From: Candidatus Leptofilum gracile
GTDB taxonomy: Bacteria; Chloroflexota; Anaerolineae; Promineifilales; Promineifilaceae
DNA: 64,000 nucleotides
Direction: 5' to 3'
Assembly (NCBI GenBank): GCA_016713825.1
Contig: JADJOJ010000005.1
Location: forward strand, 98,925-162,924
Positions 9,085 through 17,646 of the stretch are shown in pieces. Positions within the stretch are counted from its first letter, which is position 1; every line of letters starts with the position of its first letter. Below the pieces are notes generated by a model, which made no database searches, had not been told where the DNA came from, and worked only from the letters and a program-made list of their open reading frames with translations. The position numbers and the translations under genes are program-made.

Positions 9085-9222
9085 TTTCACGCCAGACCCC
9101 ACGAAATCCTGAAGACCCTTTTTTTATTCACAACAGCCAACGGCGATGCGGGTGTATGCGATTCCCCGGCACCCCACAAAAGATCGTTGTGGCGTTGGCT
9201 CAGAGTGGGCTACAATGGCGTT

Positions 9223-10452
9223 ATGGGACACAACTTTAAGTATCGTTTGGGAATTTGGTTTGCTTGTTTGGGTCTGGCGCTGGGTTTGGTGGCTTGCCAG
9301 GATGGGGCCGAACGGCCGTTACCCACCCTGGCCCCGACTGCGCAACCCGTTGCCGAAAGTACCGCCACGCCAACCATTGCGCCGACATTTACGGCCGTGG
9401 CCACGGCCACCGTCGCAGATACGCCCACCCCTTTTCCCACGGTCACCGCCATTCCCACCTCTACCCCGCTGCCTGGCCTCACCCTCACCGCGCCCGAAGA
9501 TTTTGGCACCAATCGCAACCCGCTGACGGGGGAGATAGTGGCGGAACCAGAGAATTTGTTGAGACGGCCGTTGGCCATCAAAGTCTCCAACAGCCCGCCG
9601 CAGTACGCCCGCCCTCAAAACGGCCTCAGCCAGGCCGACCTGGTGTTTGAGCACGTCACCGAGGCCGATATTACCCGCTTTACCGCCATTTTTTACAGCC
9701 AGACGCCGCCAGACATCGGCCCCGTGCGCAGCGCCCGCCTCATCGACAAGGAGCTGCCCGCCATGTACGACGCCGCCCTGGCTATGTCTGGTGCGCACCC
9801 GGTTGTCTCCCAGCGGCTGCACGGTTCCGACATTGGCGACCGCATTTTGCGCTCGCATGAAACAGGCTTTTACCGCACCGATGAAGACAAACCGTGGGAA
9901 CATACCCTGCATGCTGATCCGGCTGGGTTGTGGCAAGCGCTTGCCGTGCACGAGGAAAATCGTCCGCCAGAATTTACGGCCTGGCTGACGTTTAGCACGC
10001 TGCCGCTGGCCGGTGGTGAACCGGCCGGGCGCGTTACCGTGGCGTATGATACCTACACGCTGGTGGAATGGGTGTTTAATTCGGCAGACGGCCGTTACTA
10101 CCGCTGGGCCGATGGCGAAGCCACAATAGACGCCAACAACGGCCAGCAAATCAGCGCCGCCAACGTGATTTTGCTAACCGCAATCCACGAAAAAGATCGT
10201 TCCATCTGCCTTACGCACAGCAACGGCATTTGTTCTGACTGGCCAATTGAAATTCAAATTTGGGGGCAGGGCAGTGCGATCATTTTGCGAGACGGCCAGC
10301 AATACCCCGTCACCTGGCTGCGCGAAAATCGCAGCGACATGTTCACGTTTGTGGATGCCGCTGGCCAGCCTGTGCCGCTGCAAATTGGCAACAGCTGGTT
10401 TCAGGTGCTGCCGCATTACTACGCCAACCCTGTGACGATTGAGGCCAATTAG
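9223..10452 (+). CDS. DUF3048 lipoprotein (YerB-like)
   Basis: A 409-residue predicted lipoprotein. Signal MGHNFKYRLGIWFACLGLALG ends in the lipobox LVAC near residue 22. A Thr/Pro/Ala-rich linker spans about residues 35-95. The DUF3048 region follows: NPLTGE, RRPLAIKVSNSPPQYARPQ, GLSQADLVFEH, IGPVRSAR, and SGAHPVVSQ. DUF3048 proteins such as Bacillus YerB are cell-envelope proteins of unknown function. I chose ATG 9223 because the upstream TTG start adds residues ahead of an otherwise well-formed signal peptide. The last four bases overlap the convergent kinase gene's stop region. Confidence 0.85.
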   Translation: MGHNFKYRLGIWFACLGLALGLVACQDGAERPLPTLAPTAQPVAESTATPTIAPTFTAVATATVADTPTPFPTVTAIPTSTPLPGLTLTAPEDFGTNRNPLTGEIVAEPENLLRRPLAIKVSNSPPQYARPQNGLSQADLVFEHVTEADITRFTAIFYSQTPPDIGPVRSARLIDKELPAMYDAALAMSGAHPVVSQRLHGSDIGDRILRSHETGFYRTDEDKPWEHTLHADPAGLWQALAVHEENRPPEFTAWLTFSTLPLAGGEPAGRVTVAYDTYTLVEWVFNSADGRYYRWADGEATIDANNGQQISAANVILLTAIHEKDRSICLTHSNGICSDWPIEIQIWGQGSAIILRDGQQYPVTWLRENRSDMFTFVDAAGQPVPLQIGNSWFQVLPHYYANPVTIEAN

Positions 10453-13400
10453 GGGTGGAGTGGAGGAACGGCCGTTTGTTCATCCAACACTTCACGCACT
10501 TTGTTCGCCAGCAGATTTCCCGAGAATGGCTTGGGCAAAAACGCAACCTGCGCCGTCAAAATACCGTGCCGCACCACCGCATCATCCATGTAGCCAGACA
10601 TGAACAGCACCTTCAGGTTGCTGTACTGTTCTACCAGCTGCTCCGCCAGTTCGCGACCGCTCATCTTGGGCATCACCACATCCGTTAGCAGCAAGTCAAC
10701 CGCTTCATTGCGCTGGCGCATCAGCGAAAGCGCCGCATAGCCATCCTTGGCTGCCATGACAGCGTAGCCCAGCCCTTCCAACGTTGAGCAAACCAGGTTG
10801 CGCACCGCCTCTTCATCCTCCACCACCAAAATCGTTTCTGTGCCAGAGTTGTCAAACGTTGTTGACAAGTGCTGGGCCGTTTGTGGGGCTTCCTTGTTGC
10901 TGGCTGGCAGGTAGATTTTGAAAGTGGTGCCCTGATTCGGTTCGCTGTAGACAAAGATGCTGCCGCCGCTTTGCCGCACAATGCCGTGCACCGTGGCCAA
11001 CCCCAGGCCGGTACCATTACCAGCCTCTTTGGTAGTGAAAAATGGCTCAAAAATGCGCTGCCGCGTAGCTTCATCCATGCCGTTCCCCGTGTCTGAGATG
11101 GCCAGCATGACGGTAGGCCCGGTGGGGGATTTGAGCTGCGAGGTGAGGAAGCTTTCATCCAGGAAGACGTTTTGCGTTTCGATGGTAAGCATGCCTCCAG
11201 TGGGCATGGCATCACGGGCGTTGACCACCAGGTTCATGATGACTTGCTCAATCTGCCCCGGGTCTGCCTGGATTGACCAAAGTTTTGGCTCTAGCGCTGT
11301 GGTGAGCGTAATATCTTCGCCGATGAGCCGCCCCAGCATTTTGTGCAGCTGGGTGATCAGCTCATTTAGATCGAGGATGACGGTGCTCATGATTTGCTTG
11401 CGGCTAAAAGCGAGCAGCTGCCGGGTGAGGTCGGTGGCGCGTTCGCTGGCTCGCTTGATTTGGCCAAGTTTGGGGCGCAGGGGATCTGCTTCGGCCATTT
11501 GGATATCCATCAGGTCGGTGTACATTTGGATGACGGTGAGCAGGTTGTTGAAGTCGTGGGCAATGCCCCCGGCCAAACGGCCGATACTGTCCATTTTTTG
11601 CACCTGGCGCAGCTGGGCTTCTAGCAGGGCTTGTTCTTGTTCGGCCTTTTTGCGCTCGGTGATATCTTGTATGAAGCCGTGCCAGAGCATAGAGCCATCT
11701 GCTTCCTGGCGGGGCACCGAGAGACCCTCTAGCCACAGTTCTCCTTTTTGCGGATGTTGGTAGCGGTATTCATTGTGCCAGGGCTGCATAGTTTTTGCCG
11801 AAACAGTGATAGCGTGCTGAACTTTTTCGCGGTCATCTGGGTGTATTCTGGCAAAGAGAGGGGAGGCATCTTGGGCCAGCTCTTCGGCGGGCAGCCCGTA
11901 TATTTCTGCCAGGGCGGCACTGGTGAAGGGCATGCTGGTGTGGCCGTCTGGCGCTCGTTTGTAGGCACAGATCATGCCAGGCACGGTGGCGGCAATCTGG
12001 CTTAGCTGGTGTTGCAGTTCAATTTGTTGGCGGAGGGTTTCTTCTGCGGCTTTGGATTTGGAAATATCTTGAAAAATGCCCCGGACTTTGGCGATCTTGC
12101 CATTTTCCCAGATGGGAATGCCTAGGGTGCGGATCCATTTTTTCTTGCCGCGAGCGCTGGTTATGATGAGCTCCAAATCATAGGGAGTGCCATCTTCCAA
12201 CAGCTGCTGGACCGCTTTTTCAATCTTTTGGCGGTATTCACCTTCATAGAAGCTCAGGCCAAAGTTGGCATTTGTGGGGGAGGTGGGATCGACATCATGA
12301 ATGCGGGCGATTTCGTCGGTCCAGGTGCCTTCGAGCGTCTCGGGGTTTAATTCCCAGCCGCCGATGTGGCCCATTTCCCCGGTCAGGTGCAGCAGTTCAT
12401 CTTTTAGTTTGCTATTTTCTTCTGCCTGTTTGCGGGCGGTAATATCCTGGACAAAGGCGATGAGCTGTTCATCATTTAGGGCGGCGGCTTCAATGAGGGT
12501 GTAGATTTTTTGGCGCTGTTTGGTGCAAAGGCAAAATTCGCCGCTGGCGTGGCCGATTTGCCGGACTTTTTTTAGGTATTGCAAGCTGGCTTCCAGGAAG
12601 TCTGGATGGACGATATCTTTGAGGGTAAGGTTTTGAATTTCTGCCTGGGTGTAGCCGAGTATTCGTGCCGCAGCGGGGTTGGTTTCCAGGTAACGGCCGT
12701 TTCTATCCGTGACAAAAATCCCCACTGGCGCATGTTCTACATAGGAGCGAAACTTGGATTCGCTGGTTTGCAACTGCTGCTCGTAGCGGGCGCGGCGCAG
12801 GGTGATGGCGCAGATGCGTGCCAGCATCAGCCGCACTTCTTGGGTCAGCGGCTCCGCATCGCGCCGCATGACAATGACAACCGTGCCAATCAGCTCTTCT
12901 CCTTCACTCAGAGCCAGACCGTATAGTTTGTCTACCTGGAAGGTGCGGTGAAAGATTGCGGAAATGGGCTTGGGGATTTCGCCAAAGGTTACCTCGTGTA
13001 AATTGCCAACGGCCGTTACTTGTTCTCGCAGCATTCTTTGGTACATCTCCGAACTTACGGGGATGCGCATGCCAATGAGCGAACGGCCGATTAACCCATT
13101 TACCCGCTTGAGTAGGCCCGATTCTGACGCCGGGGTGGCTATTTCGCGAATCAGCAGCTCTTTGCTTTCTGGTTGGTATGTGGAAACAGAGGCGGCAAAA
13201 ACGCCAGGGATTTCGCGGATGATGGTTGCAATTTGCTTGATTGGGTTGGGGGCGATGAGCAGTCCGTTGAGCTTGATGGCCAGGTCGTTGATGGTTTGGA
13301 TGGTTTCGGTGAGTTGGGCAATCTTTTGCCTGGCGACGGTTTGTTCGGTGGGGTGGTAGAGAATGAGCAGGAAACGGCCGTTGCCCAAAAGGCGCGTTTC

Positions 13401-13664
13401 GACAGAGATGGGAATGAGACGGCCGTCTTGTTGGCGCAGCTCGTAAGCTTTAAATTGAATGTTCGGCGTGGGTCTTTGGTTTGGGAATAGGTTGTCTAGG
13501 GTTAATTGCTGCAAATCCTGGCACCGATACCCTGTTTCTTGGCAGCTGGCCGCATTAAAATCCAAAATAGTACCTTCACTGTCAGCCACAAGCATGCTTT
13601 CGGTGGCTTGCGCAAATAGTGCCTGTTGCAGCTCCTCCTGTACGCGTTGAGGTGAGGTGGTCAT
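10449..13664 (-). CDS. Hybrid sensor histidine kinase, PAS/GAF multi-domain with C-terminal receiver
   Basis: A 1071-residue protein without evident membrane segments. Order, approximate: PAS 12-115 (ATESMLVADSEGTILDFNAAS), GAF-like 145-295, PAS 300-415 (GIFVTDRNGRYLETNPAAARILGYT), PAS/PAC 425-545 (IGGWELNPETLEGTW), PAS 560-680, HisKA near 700 with phospho-acceptor H in GGIAHDFNNLLTVI, HATPase 810-925 (NLVVNARDAM, DTGNGMD, FEPFFTTK, GTGLGLATV), and receiver 945-1065 with phospho-acceptor D in LLTDVVMPKMSGRE. The HDFNN H-box is typical of kinases of the NtrB-like HPK4 class. It probably senses several cytosolic inputs. No separate output regulator is adjacent. Confidence 0.94.
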   Translation of the reverse strand: MTTSPQRVQEELQQALFAQATESMLVADSEGTILDFNAASCQETGYRCQDLQQLTLDNLFPNQRPTPNIQFKAYELRQQDGRLIPISVETRLLGNGRFLLILYHPTEQTVARQKIAQLTETIQTINDLAIKLNGLLIAPNPIKQIATIIREIPGVFAASVSTYQPESKELLIREIATPASESGLLKRVNGLIGRSLIGMRIPVSSEMYQRMLREQVTAVGNLHEVTFGEIPKPISAIFHRTFQVDKLYGLALSEGEELIGTVVIVMRRDAEPLTQEVRLMLARICAITLRRARYEQQLQTSESKFRSYVEHAPVGIFVTDRNGRYLETNPAAARILGYTQAEIQNLTLKDIVHPDFLEASLQYLKKVRQIGHASGEFCLCTKQRQKIYTLIEAAALNDEQLIAFVQDITARKQAEENSKLKDELLHLTGEMGHIGGWELNPETLEGTWTDEIARIHDVDPTSPTNANFGLSFYEGEYRQKIEKAVQQLLEDGTPYDLELIITSARGKKKWIRTLGIPIWENGKIAKVRGIFQDISKSKAAEETLRQQIELQHQLSQIAATVPGMICAYKRAPDGHTSMPFTSAALAEIYGLPAEELAQDASPLFARIHPDDREKVQHAITVSAKTMQPWHNEYRYQHPQKGELWLEGLSVPRQEADGSMLWHGFIQDITERKKAEQEQALLEAQLRQVQKMDSIGRLAGGIAHDFNNLLTVIQMYTDLMDIQMAEADPLRPKLGQIKRASERATDLTRQLLAFSRKQIMSTVILDLNELITQLHKMLGRLIGEDITLTTALEPKLWSIQADPGQIEQVIMNLVVNARDAMPTGGMLTIETQNVFLDESFLTSQLKSPTGPTVMLAISDTGNGMDEATRQRIFEPFFTTKEAGNGTGLGLATVHGIVRQSGGSIFVYSEPNQGTTFKIYLPASNKEAPQTAQHLSTTFDNSGTETILVVEDEEAVRNLVCSTLEGLGYAVMAAKDGYAALSLMRQRNEAVDLLLTDVVMPKMSGRELAEQLVEQYSNLKVLFMSGYMDDAVVRHGILTAQVAFLPKPFSGNLLANKVREVLDEQTAVPPLHP

Positions 13665-13850
13665 TTTTTTTATCCTAATAACGGTTTAACTAACCCGTGT
13701 GGCTGTGTTAATTGGCAGAGTCGGATCCTCCTTTAGCAATCCTGATTATTGCATTATAGGGGGCTTAACCTGGCAACTCAAGGTGATGATTGTACCGTAT
13801 GCCCGGTGCAATTAAGTTACTGTTTGGGTGGGGGTGGTTGGGATGGGGAG

Positions 13851-13891
13851 AAAAAGTTCGCAAGCGCGTTGGGGGTTGCAACTTGCGAACT
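13851..13891 (-). terminator. Rho-independent terminator of citrate synthase gene
   Basis: Arms AGTTCGCAAG (13855-13864) and CTTGCGAACT (13882-13891) form a 10-bp stem, followed on the minus strand by five T. It sits 10 bases past the stop codon of the citrate synthase gene. The rest of 13665-13900 shows no gene. Confidence 0.8.
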
Positions 13892-13900
13892 CATATTTGT

Positions 13901-15037
13901 TTACCTTTTAGCGAGAGGAGTCCATTCCCGGTCCATCACGCCGGTGTAGCGGGATTGGGGGCGGATGAGACGGCCGTATTTCATCTGCTCAAAACAGTGG
14001 GCCAGCCAGCCCGCCGTGCGCCCCACAGCGAAGGTGGGGGTGAAGAGGTCGGTTGGCAACCCCAGGCCGTGCAGCAGCAGGGCGGTGTAAAACTCCACGT
14101 TGGTTTGCAGATTGCGCCCCGGTTTGTGTTTAGCGAGGAGGCGAACGGCCGTTGCCTCAACAGATTTGGCCAATTCATACAGCCCCATATCCCCATCTGC
14201 CAGGAACATTTGCTCAGCCGCTGCGCCCAGCACCTCGGCACGGGGATCGCGCACCTTGTAGACACGATGGCCGAAGCCCATCAGCCGCTCGCCAGCGTCT
14301 AGCTTGGCTTGCAGCACCGTTTCGGCGCGGTCGGCGGTGCCAATCTCGAACACCGTTTCCAGCGCCGGGCCGGGTGCGCCGCCGTGCAGCGGCCCCTTCA
14401 GCGCCCCAATCGCCCCGACGATGGCCGATACCAAATCCGTCTGCGTGGCCACGATGACCCGCGCGGCAAAGGTGGAGGCGTTCAGGCTGTGATCCACAAC
14501 CGTGTTCAGGTACGTTTCCAGGCCGCGCACGCGGGCGTCGCTGGGCGGCTCGCCGGTGAGCATGGTGAGGAAGTTGGCCGCATGCCCCAGCGCCGGGTCG
14601 GGCGCGATCGGTTCTGCACCTTGCCGCAGCCGGTGGTAACTGGCGACGATGGTCGCCACGCGGGCCACGATTGTTTTGGCGGTGGTTTGGTGATCCGTGG
14701 TATCAAGGCCCAGGTCGAGGGTGGCGGCGGCCATGCGCAGGGCGTCCATCGGGGTGGTGCGGGCTTCGGCTGCTTCGCGTAGCAAGTTGAGGGTGGCGGG
14801 GGGCAACGGCCGTAATGCAGCCAGCGCTTGTTTCAGGTTTGCCAGTTCGGGTTGGGTGGGGAGACGGCCGTTCCACAGCAAAAAAACCGTCTCTTCAAAC
14901 GTGGCGTTGGCCGCCAGCCGCGCCAGCGGAAATCCCGCAATGATTAGTTCGCCCTTCAGGCCATCTACGTGGCTCAGCTCCGTCTCGGCGGCCACAACGC
15001 CCTCCAGGCCGGGGGCGTATCCGTTGTTTGGTGACAT
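13901..15037 (-). CDS. Citrate synthase
   Basis: A 378-residue type II-like small citrate synthase that condenses oxaloacetate with acetyl-CoA (or propionyl-CoA in methylcitrate synthases). Landmarks: GLEGVVAAETELSHVDG near the N terminus, DHSLNASTFAARV with the first catalytic His, GALKGPLHGGAP with the second, GFGHRVYKVRDPR, and the C-terminal GLPTDLFTPTFAVGRTAGWLAHC. The catalytic Asp would lie in the segment TNVEFYTALLLHGLG, where the expected position reads VEF/TAL. I cannot place it with certainty. The gene is monocistronic and divergent from the PLP enzyme gene. A second citrate-synthase-fold gene is 1.2 kb away. Confidence 0.9.
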   Translation of the reverse strand: MSPNNGYAPGLEGVVAAETELSHVDGLKGELIIAGFPLARLAANATFEETVFLLWNGRLPTQPELANLKQALAALRPLPPATLNLLREAAEARTTPMDALRMAAATLDLGLDTTDHQTTAKTIVARVATIVASYHRLRQGAEPIAPDPALGHAANFLTMLTGEPPSDARVRGLETYLNTVVDHSLNASTFAARVIVATQTDLVSAIVGAIGALKGPLHGGAPGPALETVFEIGTADRAETVLQAKLDAGERLMGFGHRVYKVRDPRAEVLGAAAEQMFLADGDMGLYELAKSVEATAVRLLAKHKPGRNLQTNVEFYTALLLHGLGLPTDLFTPTFAVGRTAGWLAHCFEQMKYGRLIRPQSRYTGVMDREWTPLAKR

Positions 15038-15254
15038 GTTGACTCCTTTAATTGGTGTTCAGGTGTTTAGGTGTTTAGGTGTTCAAGTGAATAAGTGTCA
15101 GGTGTACAAATCCACTTCAGCACTTGAAATCTTGAAAACTTGCACACTTGTAACTACTTATTGACTGCAAAAGCTAAATTCAGTATGCTTCATTTTAATG
15201 GTTGATTGATGCGTGTCAATATTGATTAAATAATCAATGTAAGGTGGCTTTGTT
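15038..15254. other. Divergent promoter region with degenerate GTGTTTAGGT repeats
   Basis: The spacer between citrate synthase (minus) and the PLP enzyme (plus) holds short near-repeats of GGTGTTTAGGTGTT and CACTTGAAATCTTG-like units at about 15053-15150. These can pair with each other (AAGTG / CACTT blocks). The right part is AT-rich with TTGATTAAATAATCAAT near 15221, an imperfect palindrome just upstream of the PLP enzyme start. Confidence 0.5.
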
Positions 15255-16220
15255 ATGGAATTGGTTGAATTTTTGCAGGCGGCGGGGCGGATACGGCCGT
15301 TCATTCACCACACCCCGCTCATCCGCAGCGAGTTTTTGAGTGAACAAACGGGCGGCGACGTCTGGCTAAAATGTGAAAATCAGCAGCCGACCGGCTCGTT
15401 TAAGGTGCGCGGGGCGCTGAACCGGCTCAGCCAGCTCAGCGAGGAGGAGCGGGCGCGGGGGATTGTGGCGGCGTCGGCGGGCAACCATGCGCTGGGGGTG
15501 GCCCATGCGGCCACCTCGCTGGGGCTGCCGCAGGTGGATATTTTTGTGCCGCATACTGCCCCCGACGCCAAGCTGAAAAAGCTGCGCCGCTTTCCCCTCA
15601 ACCTGCACCTGGCGGGGCAAACGTACGAAGATGCGCACCAGGCGGCGGCCAATTTTGCCGCCCAAACCGGCGCGCTAGAAATTCCGGCCTACGATGATCT
15701 GGACGTGATTGCCGGGCAGGGCACGGCAGGCGTGGAAATTATGGCCGATTTGCCCACGGCCGATTTGATTTTGGTGCCAATCGGGGGTGGCGGCTTGGTG
15801 AGTGGGGTGGCAACGGCCGTTCGCCACATCAATCCCGCCTGCCAGATCATCGGCGTGCAGCCAGAGGCCAGCCCGGCGGCGCAGCTCAGCTTTGCCCAGG
15901 GGCGGGCCATCGACCCTTACGACCACGCGCCCACCATTGCCGACGGGTTGGCGGGCGGTTTTGGCGTGACGCCTTTTGCTTTGCTGCGCCAAAATCCACC
16001 CGAAGTTGTGCTGGTGAGCGAGGCGCAAATTCGCCAGGCGATTTTGGCTTTGCTGGCGGAGCAGCAGTTGGTTATTGAGCCGTCGGGGGCAACGGCCGTT
16101 GCGCCCCTGCTGGTGGGGTCGGTGAATGTGCGGGGGAAAACGGCCGTTTGCCTGCTCACTGGCGGCAATTTAGCCATGAATTTACTGCACGAAATAATTA
16201 CTCAATTACCCAATTACTAA
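15255..16220 (+). CDS. Threonine dehydratase / serine racemase-like PLP enzyme
   Basis: A 321-residue fold-type II PLP enzyme. The PLP-binding lysine lies in TGSFKVRGALNRL near residue 50. The substrate motif SAGNHALGVA is near residue 75, and the glycine loop GGGGLVSGVATA near 180 holds the cofactor phosphate. Length and lack of a C-terminal ACT domain fit catabolic threonine ammonia-lyases (TdcB type), which deaminate threonine to 2-oxobutyrate. Serine racemases are close relatives and cannot be excluded. The final residues ITQLPNY are encoded by an intergenic inverted repeat that starts at 16201, so the C terminus has been altered by repeat insertion. The gene precedes the HTH-citrate synthase by 38 bases. 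Confidence 0.88.
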   Translation: MELVEFLQAAGRIRPFIHHTPLIRSEFLSEQTGGDVWLKCENQQPTGSFKVRGALNRLSQLSEEERARGIVAASAGNHALGVAHAATSLGLPQVDIFVPHTAPDAKLKKLRRFPLNLHLAGQTYEDAHQAAANFAAQTGALEIPAYDDLDVIAGQGTAGVEIMADLPTADLILVPIGGGGLVSGVATAVRHINPACQIIGVQPEASPAAQLSFAQGRAIDPYDHAPTIADGLAGGFGVTPFALLRQNPPEVVLVSEAQIRQAILALLAEQQLVIEPSGATAVAPLLVGSVNVRGKTAVCLLTGGNLAMNLLHEIITQLPNY

Positions 16221-16258
16221 TTTCAGTAATTGGGTAAATTGGTAATTGGGTAATTGAG
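16201..16258. repeat. CAATTACCC inverted repeat overlapping a gene end
   Basis: Perfect 17-bp arms CTCAATTACCCAATTAC (16201-16217) and its complement (16242-16258) enclose a further GTAATTGGG copy. The left arm supplies the last codons and stop of the upstream PLP enzyme gene, and the right arm abuts the ATG of the next gene. Confidence 0.88.
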
Positions 16259-17476
16259 ATGACAAAAGAGACCTTCATGAGTGCCAAAGAGGCGGCGGTG
16301 ATGCTGGAAATTTCGCTGCCGACGCTGTATGCGTACGTGAGTCGGGGGTTGATTCGCTCGGAGGCGGGGACGGGCAAGAGCCGGGCGCGGCGGTATGCGC
16401 GGGCGGATGTGGAGGCGCTGTTGGCCCGCAAGGCGCTGCGCCAAAATCCGGCCCAGGCGGCGGAGACGGCGCTGCATTGGGGCACGCCGGTGCTGGCTTC
16501 GGCGGTGACGTTGATTGAGGACGGCCGTTTCTTCTATCGGGGTCACGAGGCGATTGAGTTGGCGCAAACGGCCGCATTTGAATCGGTGGCGTCGCTGCTG
16601 TGGCGCGATCAGCTCGATGCCAGCGATTTGTTTCCACCCGAAATTCCAGAGAGCGTGGCCCAACGCCTGGTGGCTTTGCAGCCCACGTTGCAGTCGCTGC
16701 CGCTGTTTGAGCGGTTTCAGGCGGCGCTGCCCCTGCTGGCGGGGTACGATTTGGCGGCGTTTGATTTGGCGGAAACGGCCGTTTCCCAAACCGGGGCACG
16801 GCTGCTTCATCTGCTTACCTGGGTGGCGACGGGGGAACGGCCGCAAGTTGATCTGGCGACGGCGTTGCAGCAGGCGTGGGCGCCCTCAAATCCCACCCTG
16901 CAAACGCTCATCAACAGTGCGCTTGTTTTGTGCGCCGACCATGAGCTGAACGTGTCGGCGTTTGCGGCGCGGGTGGTGGCTTCGGCGCAGGCGAGCCCGT
17001 ACGGGGTGGTGCAGGCGGGGCTGGCGGCGCTGCAAGGGGCGCGGCACGGTGGCCACACGGAGCGCGTGGTGAACTTGCTGCGCGAGGCGGGCAGCGTGGC
17101 GGGGGTGCGCCCGGCGGTAGCGGCGCGGCTGCGGCGGGGTGAAAATATTCCCGGCTTTGGCCATCCGCTCTACCCGGCGGGCGATCCGCGCGGGCGCTTG
17201 CTGCTGGATTTGGTGGTGGGGGTGTTTGGGGGAGGAACGGCCGTATCCATCATCCAGGAACTGGTCCAGGTGATGGCCGAGGCCACTGGCCAACTGCCGA
17301 CGATAGATTTGAGCCTGGCTGCGCTAGCTGTTGCTGCCGATTTCCCCAGAGGGGCACCGCTGGCGCTGTTTGCTTTGGGGCGCACGGCGGGCTGGCTGGG
17401 TCAGGCGATCGAGCAGTACCGCGAAGATCAGCTCATCCGCCCTCGCGCCCGGTACGTGGGCAAGCGGCCTGAATAA
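16259..17476 (+). CDS. Citrate synthase family protein with N-terminal helix-turn-helix (excisionase/MerR-like)
   Basis: A 405-residue fusion. Residues 1-60 form a MerR/excisionase-type DNA-binding domain (MSAKEAAVMLEISLPTLYAYV, RRYARADVEALL). The citrate-synthase fold follows: LIEDGRFFYRGHEAIELA near 85, ADHELNVSAFAARVVASA near 225 with the first catalytic His context, LQGARHGGHTERV near 265 and NIPGFGHPLYPAGDPR near 300. The C terminus is LALFALGRTAGWLGQAIEQY. HTH-citrate synthases are a known but little-studied class. The domain may let the protein sense its substrate and bind DNA, which is inference. It is co-directional with the threonine-dehydratase-like gene, which suggests a link to 2-oxobutyrate, propionyl-CoA and methylcitrate metabolism. 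Confidence 0.87.
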   Translation: MTKETFMSAKEAAVMLEISLPTLYAYVSRGLIRSEAGTGKSRARRYARADVEALLARKALRQNPAQAAETALHWGTPVLASAVTLIEDGRFFYRGHEAIELAQTAAFESVASLLWRDQLDASDLFPPEIPESVAQRLVALQPTLQSLPLFERFQAALPLLAGYDLAAFDLAETAVSQTGARLLHLLTWVATGERPQVDLATALQQAWAPSNPTLQTLINSALVLCADHELNVSAFAARVVASAQASPYGVVQAGLAALQGARHGGHTERVVNLLREAGSVAGVRPAVAARLRRGENIPGFGHPLYPAGDPRGRLLLDLVVGVFGGGTAVSIIQELVQVMAEATGQLPTIDLSLAALAVAADFPRGAPLALFALGRTAGWLGQAIEQYREDQLIRPRARYVGKRPE

Positions 17477-17646
17477 TTTTTGCCACAGAGAAGAGAGTTC
17501 ATGAATGGGCACACCAACACAAAATTAAAGGGACACAGATGAACACAGATTTTCACAGATTTTTTCTCTGCGTTCTCCGCGTTCTTTGCGGTTAATTTAT
17601 TTTGGTACGAGAAAACACCTAAACACTTTGTCTCTGCTGTGGCCAA
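17477..17646. repeat. Spacer with CACAGATG/CTCTGCG-type repeat remnants
   Basis: Between two convergent genes lies sequence made of ACACAGATGAACACAGATTT and CTCTGCGTTCTCCGCGTTC units. Distal GCCACAGAGAA and CTCTGCTGTGGC sequences could close a long hairpin. Similar units occur at 44656-44725, 46309-46345, 49213-49267 and 54904-55049. There is no coding support. Confidence 0.65.

Larger units (their letters stand above)
8318..9222. other. Gene-free region with two interspersed inverted repeats
   Basis: About 900 bases hold no credible coding sequence. The minus-strand binding-protein promoter and the plus-strand lipoprotein promoter must lie here, but no strong -35/-10 pair stood out. A small AT-rich inverted repeat (TATATCA / TGATATA) is at about 8717-8735. 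Two larger repeats occupy 8888-8996 and 9029-9084 (separate entries). Confidence 0.6.

Noticed and set aside
17428..17646. 72-codon minus-strand ORF with NAENAEK-like peptide
   Set aside because: It is the translation of CTCTGCG/CCGCGTTC repeat sequence between two genes and overlaps the end of the HTH-citrate synthase; no start signal or family.
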